Made by a program: the position numbers and the translations under genes. Below the pieces are notes generated by a model, which was given only the letters and a program-made list of their open reading frames with translations, was not told the DNA's origin and did not search any database. Positions 23,121 through 33,476 of a stretch of 64,000 bases of DNA are shown in pieces (position 1 is the stretch's first letter; the number at the start of each line of letters is the position of its first letter). This DNA is from Pseudorasbora parva. Taxonomy: Eukaryota; Chordata; Actinopteri; Cypriniformes; Gobionidae. The stretch is taken from assembly GCF_024679245.1 (NCBI RefSeq), contig NC_090182.1:37613547-37677546 (forward strand). The letters run 5' to 3'.

Positions 23121-23707
23121 GAAGTGATGCAGACTGTTCCCAGAGGTGAGAGGCTAGTGATAGGGGCAGATTTGAATGGACATGTTGGGGAAGGGAATAG
23201 TGGGGATGAGGAAGTGATGGGCATTTTTGGTCTTCAGGAAAGGAACCCACTAGGACAGAGGTTGGTAGACTTTACTTAAAGTATGGAGATGGATGTGGTG
23301 AACACATACTTTCAGAAGAGGCAGGAACAGAAGGTGACACATAAGAGTGGTGGCAGGAGCACACAAGTGGACTATATTTTATGTAGACGTTGTAATCTGA
23401 TGGAGATTAGCGATTTTAAAGTAGTGGTAGGTGAGAGTGTAGCTAGACAGCATTGGATGGTGGTGTGTAAGATGACTCTGGTGGTGAGGAAGATGAAGAG
23501 AGTAAAGACAGAGCAGAAGACAAAGTGGTGGAAGTTGGAAAAGGAAGAGTGATGTGTGGTTTTCAGGAAGGAGTTGAGACAAGCTTTAGGTGGTCAAGGA
23601 GGGCTTCCAGATGACTGGACTACTACAGCCAAAGTGATCAGGGAGACGGGTAGAAAGGTGCTAGGTGTGTCATCTGGATGGAGAAAAGAAGACAAGGAGA
23701 CTTGGTG
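23121..23707 (+). pseudogene. RTE-like LINE endonuclease, part 2
   Basis: The frame resumes after the inserted element. Blocks LVIGADLNGHVGEG (Asp/Asn of the catalytic site), then VVNTYFQKRQEQKVTHKSGG and QVDYILCRR, belong to the C-terminal half of the endonuclease. An in-frame TAA near 23277 and another stop near 23550 break it. Sequence to about 23707 (WREDKETWWS-like) is still LINE. It ends abruptly at the Tc1 fragment. No reverse transcriptase follows, so the copy is truncated at its 3' side. Confidence 0.75.
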
Positions 23708-23925
23708 GTCCCAGTAACTGAGCACCAACAACCATGCCATGCTCAAAATTGCTTAAATCACATTTCTTTCCCATTCTGATATTCAGTTTGGAGCACAGGA
23801 GATTGTCTTGACCAGGACCACACCCCTAAATGCATTGAAGCAACTGCCATTTAATTGGTTGATTAGTTAAGTGTATTAATGAGAAATTGAACAGGTGTTC
23901 CTAATAATGCTTTAGGCGAGTGTAT
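23708..23925. mobile_element. Tc1-like family B right-end fragment
   Basis: It matches the right portion of the large Tc1-like element at about 53620-55513: CTCAAAATTGCTTAAATCAC, then GAGATTGTCTTGACCAGGAC, then GGTGTTCCTAATAATGCTTT and the terminus GCGAGTG. It lacks the TTAA element and the hAT element that interrupt the other copy, so it preserves both unoccupied sites. Confidence 0.8.
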
Positions 23926-23979
23926 GACTGAAAAGTAGCTCTGGTTACTTTGAGAAATGTATGGTGCATTGTTTTCCAG

Positions 23980-24056
23980 TTATCACCTTAAAGCTGTTTT
24001 GAAACCATCTTTATTGTAAAAAGCACAACATGAATAAAGGTGACTTGACTTGACTA
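23980..24056 (+). repeat. 3' tail of the TTGACTTGAC-tailed repeat family
   Basis: AAAGCTGTTTTGAAACCATC, then ATGAATAAAGGTGACTTGAC. It matches 13470-13530 and resembles a retroposon 3' end with an AATAAA signal and a short tandem tail. 24060-24300 beyond it is unassigned. Confidence 0.55.
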
Positions 24057-24316
24057 TGGTGTGGGAGTGGCAGGTTTCACAACGAGCGAGAAAGGTTGAC
24101 ATGGAACAGTTAAATCTCCAATCTCTGGGCAAATAGGGGGTCATACAGTGTAGTAGTGCATACATGTAATCAAGCTATGAACTGTCAAAAAAACCTTACG
24201 ATTAGTGTCACAACACCAGCCAAAAATAGTAAGGTCTATCAGTATCTATTTTAGTTATGCTATCCATGCATAATCAACCAAAACCCCCAGCAATCCCTCA
24301 TGGTGACAAGTGCTAA

Positions 24317-24318
<2 letters not shown>

Positions 24319-24413
<95 letters not shown>
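24319..24413. repeat. (GA)n microsatellite
   Basis: About 47 GA units, immediately followed by the conserved block 24414-24700. Confidence 0.98.
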
Positions 24414-24415
<2 letters not shown>

Positions 24416-24700
24416 TCCTTGTTTATATTACATTGTGGGGACCAAATGTCCCCATAAGGATAGTAAAGGCCAGCCAGGGGTCCCCACTTTTCAAAATGCT
24501 TATAAATCACACAGGATTGTTTTTTTTTTTTGAGAAAATAAAAATGCAGAATGTTTCCTGTGATGGGTGGGTTTAGGGGCAGGGGCAGTGTAGGGGGATA
24601 GAAAATACAGTTTGTACAGTATAAAAAACATTACGTCTATGGGAGACCCCACAAAGATAGTGAACCAGACATGTGCGTGTGTGCATGCGTGCGTGTGTTA
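24414..24700. repeat. Microsatellite-associated repeat (ATTGTGGGGACC)
   Basis: TTTATATTACATTGTGGGGA, then AATGTCCCCATAAGGATAGT, then a GGTGGGTTTAGGGGCAGGGG motif, ending in AGACCCCACAAAGATAGTG and a GTGCGTG-rich tract. A related start, ACTGCATTGTGGGGAACCCA, directly follows the (GT)n tract at 61850. Both copies abut a dinucleotide repeat. It is non-coding. Confidence 0.6.
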
Positions 24701-24819
24701 ATATGTGAGAGAACAAACTCAGATGTGGTGCATTGCAGTTCATAATGCTCACATCCACTGATGCACCCTGTTACATTACATTACATGTTGACTAATATAA
24801 AATGACATTATACGATTAA

Positions 24820-25030
24820 AGGGATGGTTCACCCAGAATTAGCCCATGATTTACTCACCCTCAAGTCATCCCAGGTGTATATGACATTCTTCTTTCAGAT
24901 GAGATAAGTTATATTTTAAAAAAATGTGCTGGCTCTTTCAAGCTTTATAATGACATTGAATGGTTGTGAGTGTGAATGCACCGTTTTCTAGGGGTTTACG
25001 AATTAGAACCTTATAAAAATCATCTGGTCT
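24820..25030. mobile_element. TTAA-site element fragment (GTTCACCC family)
   Basis: TTAA at 24816-24819, then AGGGATGGTTCACCCAGAAT and TTTACTCACCCTCAAGTCAT, the left end of the family also seen at 14399. The right end is missing, so the limit is approximate. Confidence 0.6.
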
Positions 25031-25139
25031 TCATCAAGTCTTAAAATTAGGTAAATACAAACTCAGAAGATAAAACAACATGTGACATGATACACTGCCA
25101 TGGTTTGTTTAACAAAAACTAGGCCAAATTAGTACAACC

Positions 25140-25660
25140 TCCATATGAATTAAGAGGGTAAGTAGCATTCAGGTACTGCTAATCAAATGCTTTTGATGAA
25201 GTGATCATCAGCAAGCATGACCACCTCTATAAAAACATAAGTTGAAAGACATAAGCAGATATTAGAGAAGCAATTGTTGCTGCCATCAATCTGAGAAGCG
25301 TTTTACAGTCCACCATTCTAGATTATTGACAAGTGTAAAATATTCAAACAGTTGCCAATCTTCCCAGAAAATTGACGTCCCAGTAAATTCCCCCCAAGAT
25401 TAAACCATGTACTGCTCAGAAAAACTAAAAAAAACAACTACATCTCACTCCACAGGCCTAAGGTAGCATGTTAAATGTTAAAGTTCATGACAGTACACAC
25501 AGAAAAGGACTGGACAAGTATGGCTTGATTCTAAGGGTTGCCAGGAGAAATCTTCTTCTCTCTAAAAAGAACATGACAGTGGGGCTTAGGTTTGCAAAGT
25601 TGCATCATCTGAACAAACCTCAATACTGCCGAAACAATGTCCTTTGGGGAGATGTAATTA
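25140..25660 (+). pseudogene. Tc1/mariner transposase remnant (family C)
   Basis: The plus strand carries decayed Tc1 transposase. An N-terminal part lies at about 25265-25330 (EAIVAA... region). The best frame, from 25468, contains MLNVKVHDSTHRKGLDKYGL, LRVARRNLLLSKKN, RFAKLHHLNKPQ and NNVLWGD, which span the end of the paired-like DNA-binding half and the first catalytic block. The Asp block has decayed and frame is lost after about 25655. There are multiple frameshifts and no intact termini. Confidence 0.7.
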
Positions 25661-25664
25661 ATGT

Positions 25665-26500
25665 ACAAATGCAAAAATGTGTTTGCTAGCTGTGAGTGAT
25701 AACAGTGAACTGAAAATTGAACAATAGAAGAATGACTGATCTCACTTAAGTAGTGGGGTAAGGGCACACACTTCATACGGTTAATAATACACTGCTGATA
25801 AATGAAGTATTCTCTTGAAAAACATTATTTGTTTTCCCCTGTGTGACATATGATTCAAGGAATATACTGTTTAAGGATAGTGTTGAGGCAATAATAGGCA
25901 ATAGTTTCATGCTCCTGAATAGGCAATAGTTTTTGTGTTTTTTTATGGCAAAAACATGAACAAATAATGAATACATGATTTGTAAAAATGTTAGAAGTTA
26001 CACTCGAGAATAAATGAAGAACAAATGTGTGACCTTTACAGACTGTAGTGTTGAGGTCATTAATTATATATTAACATAAATAGTGTGTGAAGTGCTTAAA
26101 ATTACAAATTTGAAAGTGTTCACAACATTTGTAAAAACTGCATTGTAATAAATTAAATGAAATGTATTTACATCTGTTAACATTTTATTTACATTACATA
26201 ATGGTTTACAGATCATTTAAACATTATCAAGCATATTATCCCATAAATGTTTAAAATAGATAAAATAATTGTCCGTTAAGCAGTATATAATGTTTCTTAA
26301 TGATATTTTAAGCTTTTAATCATTGTAAACCATTTTTTAAATACCTTTTTTTTTAAGTACTTTTTAAATATTTTAAGTATTTCATTTACTTTTAATTGAA
26401 AGTTTAATGACAATTGTGTGAAGTTCAATTTACACTAAATAATCATTATGTAATGTTTAGGTTCATTAGTAAACACACATTATCTCATATTTCTAGCTGT
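25665..26500. other. Unassigned AT-rich sequence
   Basis: Low-complexity AT-rich sequence with no supported gene or transposon terminus. Confidence 0.45.
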
Positions 26501-26509
26501 GAATTTATA

Positions 26510-26757
26510 TATAACTTTTATCACATATGCAAATTTTTGGAGAAGGACCTTTATTTATTTATTTATTTATTTTTGAGAGATAGTAATTTTGGGTTTTCAT
26601 GCGCTGTATGCCAAAATCATCAGTATTAAAAAAAGACCTGAAATATTTCAGATGGTGTGCAATGAATGTAAAATATATGAAAGTTAAATTTTTATCATTA
26701 TATTATGGAGAATAATTACCTTTTATCACAATATGCAAATTTTTTGAGAAGGACCTG
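26510..26757. mobile_element. Tc1/mariner family A terminal fragment (inverted)
   Basis: GCCAAAATCATCAGTATTAA, then AGACCTGAAATATTTCAG, then TTGAGAAGGACCTGTA is the inverse of the Tc1 end at 1828-2055. A second partial end (GCAAATTTTTGGAGAAGGAC) lies at 26529-26550. A TA microsatellite starts at the terminus. Confidence 0.65.
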
Positions 26758-26758
26758 T

Positions 26759-26878
<120 letters not shown>

Positions 26879-26943
26879 CAGTAGCATACCGTGGGGTTTC
26901 AGTCAGGGCCTTCTCTAAAGATCAACAACCCCAGCCCCCCAGC

Positions 26944-26974
<31 letters not shown>

Positions 26975-27611
26975 ACGCTCTACAAATACAATAATACACT
27001 GTATGCAAAACAGTTATGAACCTTGCTTTCAAAGTGTTCGTTGGGAAGGGGTCAAGCAAAATGTATACGCGAGACAAAAAAGGCAATTTGACTATTTATT
27101 TATGATACCACTTGCACTCACGTGTCACCATTTAGGCAATGGTGAAATTAATCAAAATCAGCTCACTGGCACAAATAATAAAAAAAAAAAAAAACACAGG
27201 CCGACAAAAACATCAAAAGAAACAGAAAAAACACAGCTTGTGAGCTAACATTATCGGCTTGACATCAGGATCGATCATTCAAACGCAGCCCATCATCTGC
27301 AGCGGCAATAGCCATTTCACATAGAACGCTCACAACCCGTGAAAAGTTAAAACGGCTGATGACATTAGTGGGCGGTAGCGCGCCGACACATCGCTGGGCC
27401 TCTGGGCCGTGATAAGCACTACTTTTCCCTCATTAAGGTGAAAGGTAAGAATGTTCATATAATATGCAACTCATGCCCAGGAAGAGTCTCTCCACATCGG
27501 TAAAAGCAAAAGATAACGTCAGTTCCGCTAATAAAGGATTAGACATTAAAGTAACCAAAACTATGTTTTTCTCCACCGCAAACTCTTATCTGGACAGAAT
27601 TTAACAAAATA

Positions 27612-27750
27612 ATATCTCGATTTATAGTTGAGGACATGCTGCCGTTGTCTGCAGTTGAGTCGGATTCTTTCCGGGAAATCATTGCGAAAATACCCATGAG
27701 AGAGAGAGTGGGTAAGTCCGCCATACAAAGACTTGAGAGCACTTCTTGTT
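27612..27750 (+). pseudogene. hAT transposase C-terminal-type fragment
   Basis: The plus-strand frame reads RFIVEDMLPLSAVESDSFRE, then IIAKIPMRERVG, then a stop. This is the conserved FIxxDMxPxSxVE block of hAT/ZBED-type transposases. Upstream sequence to 26880 may be the same decayed element but has no other block I can place. The LTR retrotransposon inserted 25 bp after it. Confidence 0.6.
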
Positions 27751-27775
27751 AAACTATTTACTTTTGTGAGGAAGC

Positions 27776-28410
27776 TGTCAGGACTCCTGGGTGATCTCTG
27801 TGTGTGTGTGTGTATTCTTACCTGTTGGTGATGGTTCTCCTTGATTCTCTAACTCCTCCCACTCATTTCAGTAATTGTTCACCTGTCGCGTCTCATCAGC
27901 CGTTCTCTTTGTATAGCACGCTGTTCTGTCTCTCGTTGCGCGCTCATTGCTTTGGTTGATTTCTGTCAGTTTGTCCAGTCCAGTCGGAGATTCACTACGC
28001 TGTCCCTCTTCAGTCTTCCTCTGTTCCTGTCGCGGCATCTGGATACTTGTCAAGGCCAGTATTGCTCGCCTGTGGAAGTACGTGATCTTGTCCTCGAGTG
28101 AACTCTGTCCTGTTTTCCCGAAGTGACTGGTGCGCTTTGTTTTTAGGCGAGATCCAGTCTTTTCCAGGTTCCAGTGAGCTCTCCTCTGTCGGGCTTTTCC
28201 TGCCTTCTGTGTGGTGCATGGATGGTATCATCGGTCATCTGTTGTGTGAGGATTTCTCTCCGGTCACCGACCAGAGTGGATTACGGCGTTGGACGCCGCG
28301 TGTGGTCTCTCATTTGTGGACTGTGACTTTAGTACTCTATCTGACCCTATCGCTATCACTTCTAAATAAACTTTGTGAACTTGCATTTGACTCCGGGATC
28401 TTTTCTGACA
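27776..28410 (+). repeat. 5' LTR
   Basis: Starts TGTCAGGACTCC, ends TTTTCTGACA. A TATA-like TTTGTATAG lies at 27908-27916 and an AATAAA-type signal near 28369. The predicted transcript start is about 27938, where an 11-mer complementary to the sequence after the LTR begins. A block at about 28131-28163 differs from the 3' LTR; elsewhere I saw one further mismatch. Confidence 0.95.
27908..27948 (+). promoter_or_regulatory. Putative promoter and self-primer (TATA plus 11-nt 5' end)
   Basis: TTTGTATAG is followed, about 27 bp after its TATA core, by GCGCGCTCATT at 27938-27948. This 11-mer is the exact reverse complement of 28412-28422 just inside the LTR. In Tf1 of fission yeast the first 11 nt of the mRNA prime reverse transcription (established), and relatives including fish Sushi elements are reported to share this. 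The start site itself is inferred. The same 11-mer recurs in the 3' LTR at 32871-32881. Confidence 0.65.
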
Positions 28411-28411
28411 G

Positions 28412-28422
28412 AATGAGCGCGC
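28412..28422 (+). promoter_or_regulatory. Putative self-complementary primer binding site
   Basis: AATGAGCGCGC starts 2 bp after the last LTR base and pairs over all 11 positions with 27938-27948. No tRNA-type TGG-initiated binding site is present at the LTR edge. The gag ATG (28413-28415) lies inside this site, an unusually compact arrangement. Confidence 0.65.
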
Positions 28423-29375
28423 CACCAATGGAGTCAGCAAGTTCGGAGGGTTCAGAGTCGGTGTACGCCGCACTTCAGCAGCAGGGAGCAGTCATTGAAC
28501 AGCATGCATCTATGCTGAATGTAGCGGCCAGAGATTTCCGTGCCCTGTCGGAACAATTTACGGAGCTCAGTACACGGGTGGATCAGATGGTTTTCCCGAT
28601 CGGTGACCGGGTTCCTCCCGTTCCCTCTGTACCGGTTGAGACTGCACCTACAGACCGAGAACCACACGCGGCGACGCCTCCGTCCTTCGACGGCAACCCG
28701 AACACCTGCCGGGCTTTTCTGCAGCAGTGTTCCCTTGTCTTCGCTCTTCAGCCACGGCGTTTCGCCGCTTCTACATCTAAGGTGGCATATGTGCTGACAC
28801 TTCTCACTGGAAGGGCGAGACAGTGGGGAATGGCTGTATGGGGGGCCAAGGCTCCATGTACGGCTTCGTTTGAGGATCTCGAGACGGAGATGTTGAGTTT
28901 ATTTGATCGGTCGCTTCGTGGGGACATGGCAGCAGCCGAGCTGGTAAGACTGCTGCAACGGACCTCTTCCGTCACAGATTATGCCATCGCGTTCAAGACA
29001 CTAGCCATCAACAGCGGCTGGAATGACGCCGCACTACGGGCTCAATTCCTCGAGGGTCTCAATCCTGCCATTCAGGATGAGGTTGCTGCACGGGATCCTC
29101 CAAAATCTCTAGAGACGGCGATCGACCTGGCGTTGAGGATCGAGACCCGCCACCGTCAACGAGACATCCGCCGGTCGTTTCGTCATCTCGCCGTCTCTGA
29201 ACCGGAGGAGCGCTCTTCATCCTCTCTCCAGACGGAGGAGCCCATGCAACTGGGCAAGCTTCGACTTACCGCTACTGAAAGACATCGCCGTCTGTCCGGT
29301 GGTTTGTGCCTGTATTGCGGTAAGCCTGGGCATATCGCAGCTGCGTGTCCGGTAAAAGGTACTGCCCGCCAATGA
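28413..29375 (+). CDS. gag: Gag polyprotein of Sushi-type retrotransposon
   Basis: The 320-residue frame encodes the structural protein that packages element RNA. The start is taken at the ATG at 28413, the first after the LTR. The frame remains open upstream into the LTR to about 28098, but that part would lie in the leader. A coiled N-terminal stretch (AALQQQGAVIEQHASML) is followed by a retrotransposon Gag domain (about residues 85-245, with FLQQCSLVF and LTGRARQW) and one CCHC zinc knuckle (CLYCGKPGHIAAAC, 29307-29348). It ends at TGA 29373-29375, overlapping the pol frame. Intact by inspection. Confidence 0.9.
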   Translation: MSAPPMESASSEGSESVYAALQQQGAVIEQHASMLNVAARDFRALSEQFTELSTRVDQMVFPIGDRVPPVPSVPVETAPTDREPHAATPPSFDGNPNTCRAFLQQCSLVFALQPRRFAASTSKVAYVLTLLTGRARQWGMAVWGAKAPCTASFEDLETEMLSLFDRSLRGDMAAAELVRLLQRTSSVTDYAIAFKTLAINSGWNDAALRAQFLEGLNPAIQDEVAARDPPKSLETAIDLALRIETRHRQRDIRRSFRHLAVSEPEERSSSSLQTEEPMQLGKLRLTATERHRRLSGGLCLYCGKPGHIAAACPVKGTARQ

Positions 29376-32300
29376 CCTCGGGAGTTTCGGTGGGCGTGTC
29401 ATCTCTTAAGTCTCCCGTAAACTGCACCACACTACCCGTAACTGTTAACTATAAACGGTCTTATCATTCACAGGCGTTGCTGGATTCTGGTGCCGAGGCA
29501 AGTTTTCTAGATGCCGGCTTGGCCGAATCGTGGAACATTCCTGCTATTCCTCTGTCTTCTTCTCTCTCCGCTTGGACGTTAAAGGGACAACATATGGCTG
29601 TTATCACCCATCGCACACCGCCTGTGAGTTTGTTTGTTTCTGGCAATCATCGTGAGGAGATCGAATTTTATTTATTAGAACAGTCTCAATCGCCGGTCAT
29701 TTTAGGACATGACTGGTTGACCAAACATAATCCTCACGTCGATTGGCAGAACGGTGTTGTGTTATCTTGGAAGTCTTCGTGTCATGTTTCATGTCTTGGT
29801 CCTGCTCCTTCTCCTGTTGTCTGTTCTACGTTTCAGGTTCCAGATGTTGATCTCTCAGGGGTCCCGGCGGAGTACTCAGATCTGTATCAGGTGTTCAGTA
29901 GGGCTCGGGCCACTTCCCTACCTCCTCACCGGTCGTATGATTGAGAAATCAAACTTCTCTCAGGCACTTCTCCGCCCAAGGGTCGTATATTTTCCCTTTC
30001 TAACCCAGAGAGAGAGGCTATGGATAAGTACATTAACGAGTCTCTAAGTGCCGGTCTCATTCGCCGCTCCTCGTCTCCAGCTGGCGCTGGATTTTTTTTT
30101 GTCAAAAAGAAAGACGGGTCTCTTCGTCCGTGCATTGACTATAGAGGGCTGAATGACATTACTGTTAAGAATAAATACCCCTTGCCTTTAATGTCATCAG
30201 CGTTTGAGTTGTTACAGGGAGCGCACGTGTTTACCAAGTTAGATCTGCGCAACGCTTATCACTTGGTACGTATTAAAGAGGGCGATGAGTGGAAGACAGC
30301 CTTTAATACACCATCAGGGCACTGGGAATACTGCGTTCTTCCGTTCGGTCTTTCTAACGCACCGGCTGTCTTCCAAACCATGGTCAATGAAGTGCTGGGT
30401 GACATGATTAACAAGTTTGTCTTTGTGTATCTCGATGACATTCTCATCTTTTCTCCCTCTATGCAGATACACACTCAGCATGTTCGCCAGGTTTTACAAC
30501 GGCTGTTAGAGAATCAGCTCTTTGTTAAGGCGGAGAAGTGCGAGTTCCACAAGGAGTCGGTTTCGTTTCTGGGTTACGTAATAGCCGAGGGAGAGATTCG
30601 TCCCGATCCCGCTAAAGTTAAAGCGGTTGCCGAATGGCCAGTACCCGACACGCGTAAGGAGCTTTAGCGATTTCTGGGTTTCGCCAACTTTTACCGGCGC
30701 TTCATCAGAAATTTTGGTCAGATCGCTAAACCTCTTACCGCTCTCACTTCCTCTAAAGTGTCTTATCGTTGGAATAAGGAAACTCAGGAAGCCTTTGATG
30801 AATTAAAGTCCCGTTTCATCTCTGCGCCGGTTCTTTCTATTCCCGATTCGGTTAAGCAATTTATAGTGGAAGTGGATGCATCCGATGTCGGGGTAGGCGC
30901 CGTTTTATCTCAGCGATCTTCCGTTGACGGGAGAGTGCATCCGTGCGCTTTTTTCTCTCATCGGTTAAACCCAGCGGAACGAAATTACGACATAGGCAAT
31001 CGGGAGCTGCTGGCGGTTAGACTCGCGCTGGGTGAGTGGAGTCACTGGTTGGAGGGAACCTCGGAACCCTTTCTGGTCTGGACGGATCATAAGAATTTGG
31101 AATATATCCGTTCAGCCAGAAGGTTAACATCTAGACAGGCTCGCTGGGCACTCTTCTTCGATCGTTTTAACTTCACACTCTCGTACCGGCCGGGTTCCAA
31201 GAACACCAAACCTGACGCTCTGTCCCGTCTGTTCGAGGGTCCCGGGGCTGAACGGACCGAAACCATTCTCCCGGAGGGGAGGGTGGTTGGTGCCCTTGTG
31301 TGGGGGGTCGAACAGCGGGTGAGAGAGGCCGGTCGAGAGGGGGAAGCGCCAGAGGGGTGTCCGGTGGGTCGTCTATGGGTTCCTGAGCGTTTACGTTCCG
31401 ACGTCATCCGGTGGGGTCACGAATCCAAGTTTGTCGGCCATCCGGGAATTCGGAGAACGTTGGCTGCCATCCGCCAACGTTTTTGGTGGCCTTCCATGGC
31501 TACGGACGTCAGACAGTTCGTATTAGCCTGTTCAGTTTGTGCTTGTAATAAAGCATCTAATCAACCTCCCGCTGGTCTGCTAAAATCTTTGCCCGTGCCC
31601 TCCCGCCCCTGGTCTCATATAGCCCTTGATTTTGTCACTGGTTTACCGGCGTCCAATGGTAACACTGTCGTATTGACTGTGGTGGATCGTTTTTCCAAAG
31701 CGGTTCATTTTATTCCCCTGCCCAAACTCCCTTCTGCCAAAGAGATGGCACAGGTTTTGATTAATCACGTCTTTCGGTTACACGGTATTCCGACTGATGT
31801 AGTATCAGACAGGGGTCCTCAGTTCATCTCTCGTTTTTGGCAGGAGTTTTGTAGACAGATCGGCGCTACAGCCAGCTTGTCTTCTGGTTATCATCCGCAG
31901 ACCAATGGGCAATGTGAACGGGCTAATCAGGATCTCGGTCGAACGCTTCGCTGTCTGTCGTCACAATATCCGAATTCTTGGTGCCAACAGCTCCCATGGG
32001 TCGAGTATTCTCATAATTCTCTTCCCGTCGCATCTACTAATTTGTCCCCGTTTGAATTATCCATCGGTTATCAACCCCCTATTTTCCCATCACAGGAGCC
32101 CGACGCAGCGGTTCCGTCTGCTTTAGCTTTCGTGCGCAGGTGCAGACGCACTTGGAGGAGAGCTAAAACACATTTATTACGAAGCTCCAGACGAACCAAA
32201 GCTGCGGCTGATCGTCACCGGCGACCTCCACCTCGTTATATGTGTGGACAAAAGGAATGGCTTTCTACCAAGGATTTGCCTCTCCGTGAGCCTTCTCGTA

Positions 32301-32764
32301 AGCTGGCTCCCCGTTTCATTGGGCCATACAGTATCTCTAAGGTCATTAGTCCGGTAGCGGTTAAGCTTAAGTTACCTCCTATTCTTGGTCGGGTTCACCC
32401 AGTTTTTCATGTATCCAGGGTTAAACCTGTGATTTTTGCTCAGAACAATCCCCCCGTCTCTGCCCCCAGACCCCCCGCCCCTCGTCTAGTGGATGGTGCT
32501 CCTGCCTATACTGTTAGGAGATTACTAGATTCTCGTCGCAGGGGCAGAGGTTTTCAGTATTTAGTGGACTGGGAGGGTTACGGTCCGGAGGAGAGGTGCT
32601 GGGTTCCGTCCCGGGATATACTGGATCCTGATCTGATCGAGGACCTCCGTCGGCGACAGGGTGAGTCCCCTCCGTGCCCGTCCGGTGCCGGTCATGGGGG
32701 GGGGATACTGTCAGGACTCCTGGGTGATCTGTGTGTGTGTGTGTGTATTCTTACCTGTTGGTGA
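29324..32764 (+). pseudogene. pol: Pol polyprotein (PR-RT-RH-IN-chromodomain) with two in-frame stops
   Basis: The pol frame is -1 relative to gag and opens after a stop at 29321-29323, so expression would need -1 frameshifting in the 29324-29372 overlap; AAAA at 29354-29357 is a candidate slip site. Domains in order are: aspartic protease (DSGA from 29483), reverse transcriptase (about 30080-30620, YLDD at 30428-30439), RNase H (Asp 30875, Glu near 31006, Asp 31085), integrase with an HHCC zinc finger (31410-31560) and DDE residues at 31628, 31808 and 31916 (D-X35-E), GPY/F module near 32321, and a chromodomain (about 32503-32650, [10 protein letters not shown]). In-frame TGA at 29942-29944 and TAG at 30665-30667 interrupt it. 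The final stop, 32762-32764, lies inside the 3' LTR. Confidence 0.9.
32696..32708 (+). promoter_or_regulatory. Polypurine tract
   Basis: Nine G residues (32696-32704) followed by ATAC directly abut the 3' LTR. This is the expected plus-strand primer position. It lies within the pol reading frame, which continues into the LTR. Confidence 0.85.
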
Positions 32765-33333
32765 TGGTTCTCCTTGATTCTCTAACTCCTCCCACTCATT
32801 TCAGTAATTGTTCACCTGTCGCGTCTCATCAGCCGTTCTCTTTGTATAGCACGCTGTTCTGTCTCTCGTTGCGCGCTCATTGCTTTGGTTGATTTCTGTC
32901 AGTTTGTCCAGTCCAGTCGGAGATTCACTACGCTGTCCCTCTTCAGTCTTCCTCTGTTCCTGTCGCGGCATCTGGATACTTGTCAAGGCCAGTATTGCTC
33001 GCCTGTGGAAGTACGTGATCTTGTCCTCGAGTGAACTCTGTCCTGTTTTCCCGAAGTGACTGGTGCCAGGTTTTTCCAACTGTTTTCCAGGTTCCAGTGA
33101 GCTCTCCTCTGTCGGGCTTTTCCTGCCTTCTGTGTGGTGCATGGATGGTATCATCGGTCATCTGTTGTGTGAGGATTTCTCTCCGGTCACCGACCAGAGT
33201 GGATTACGGCGTTGGACGCCGCGTGTGGTCTCTCATTTGTGGACTGTGACTTTAGTACTCTATCTGACCCTATCGCTATCACTTCTAAATAAACTTTGTG
33301 AACTTGCATTTGACTCCGGGATCTTTTCTGACA
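32709..33333 (+). repeat. 3' LTR
   Basis: Starts TGTCAGGACTCC and ends TTTTCTGACA, followed by GAAGC. It matches the 5' LTR apart from one base near 32730 and the block at about 33063-33085, which is about 10 bp shorter. The first 56 bp encode the last pol codons. Confidence 0.95.
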
Positions 33334-33476
33334 GAAGCAGGCTGCAGTATGTCTACAATGTGTGTGACAGTTTTAGAATTGTAATGTGCACTACAAAGAG
33401 TTTAGGCTATGTAAATTAGGCTAATATATATATTTATTATTATTATTATTTTCTATTTTTGGTAGACTTTTCTTAA

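Larger units (their letters stand above)
27776..33333 (+). mobile_element. Sushi/Tf1-type chromodomain LTR retrotransposon (Metaviridae), full length
   Basis: The 5558-bp element has 635-bp and 625-bp LTRs, an exact 5-bp TSD GAAGC (27771-27775 and 33334-33338), gag and pol in different frames, a G9 polypurine tract and a C-terminal chromodomain after the integrase. The LTRs are almost identical, so the insertion is recent. gag is open, but pol has two in-frame stops, so this copy cannot make a complete Gag-Pol by itself. It sits inside a hAT remnant. Confidence 0.95.

Noticed and set aside
24300..24576. ORFs of alternating Arg-Glu
   Set aside because: Translation of the GA microsatellite. 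The same applies to Ser-Leu frames at 22652-22858 and Ile-Tyr frames at 46086-46337 and 58449-58784.
28098..28412. Possible longer gag beginning inside the 5' LTR
   Set aside because: The frame is open, but the segment is LTR sequence repeated at 33031 without gag after it, and an ATG sits immediately after the LTR. It is best read as untranslated leader.
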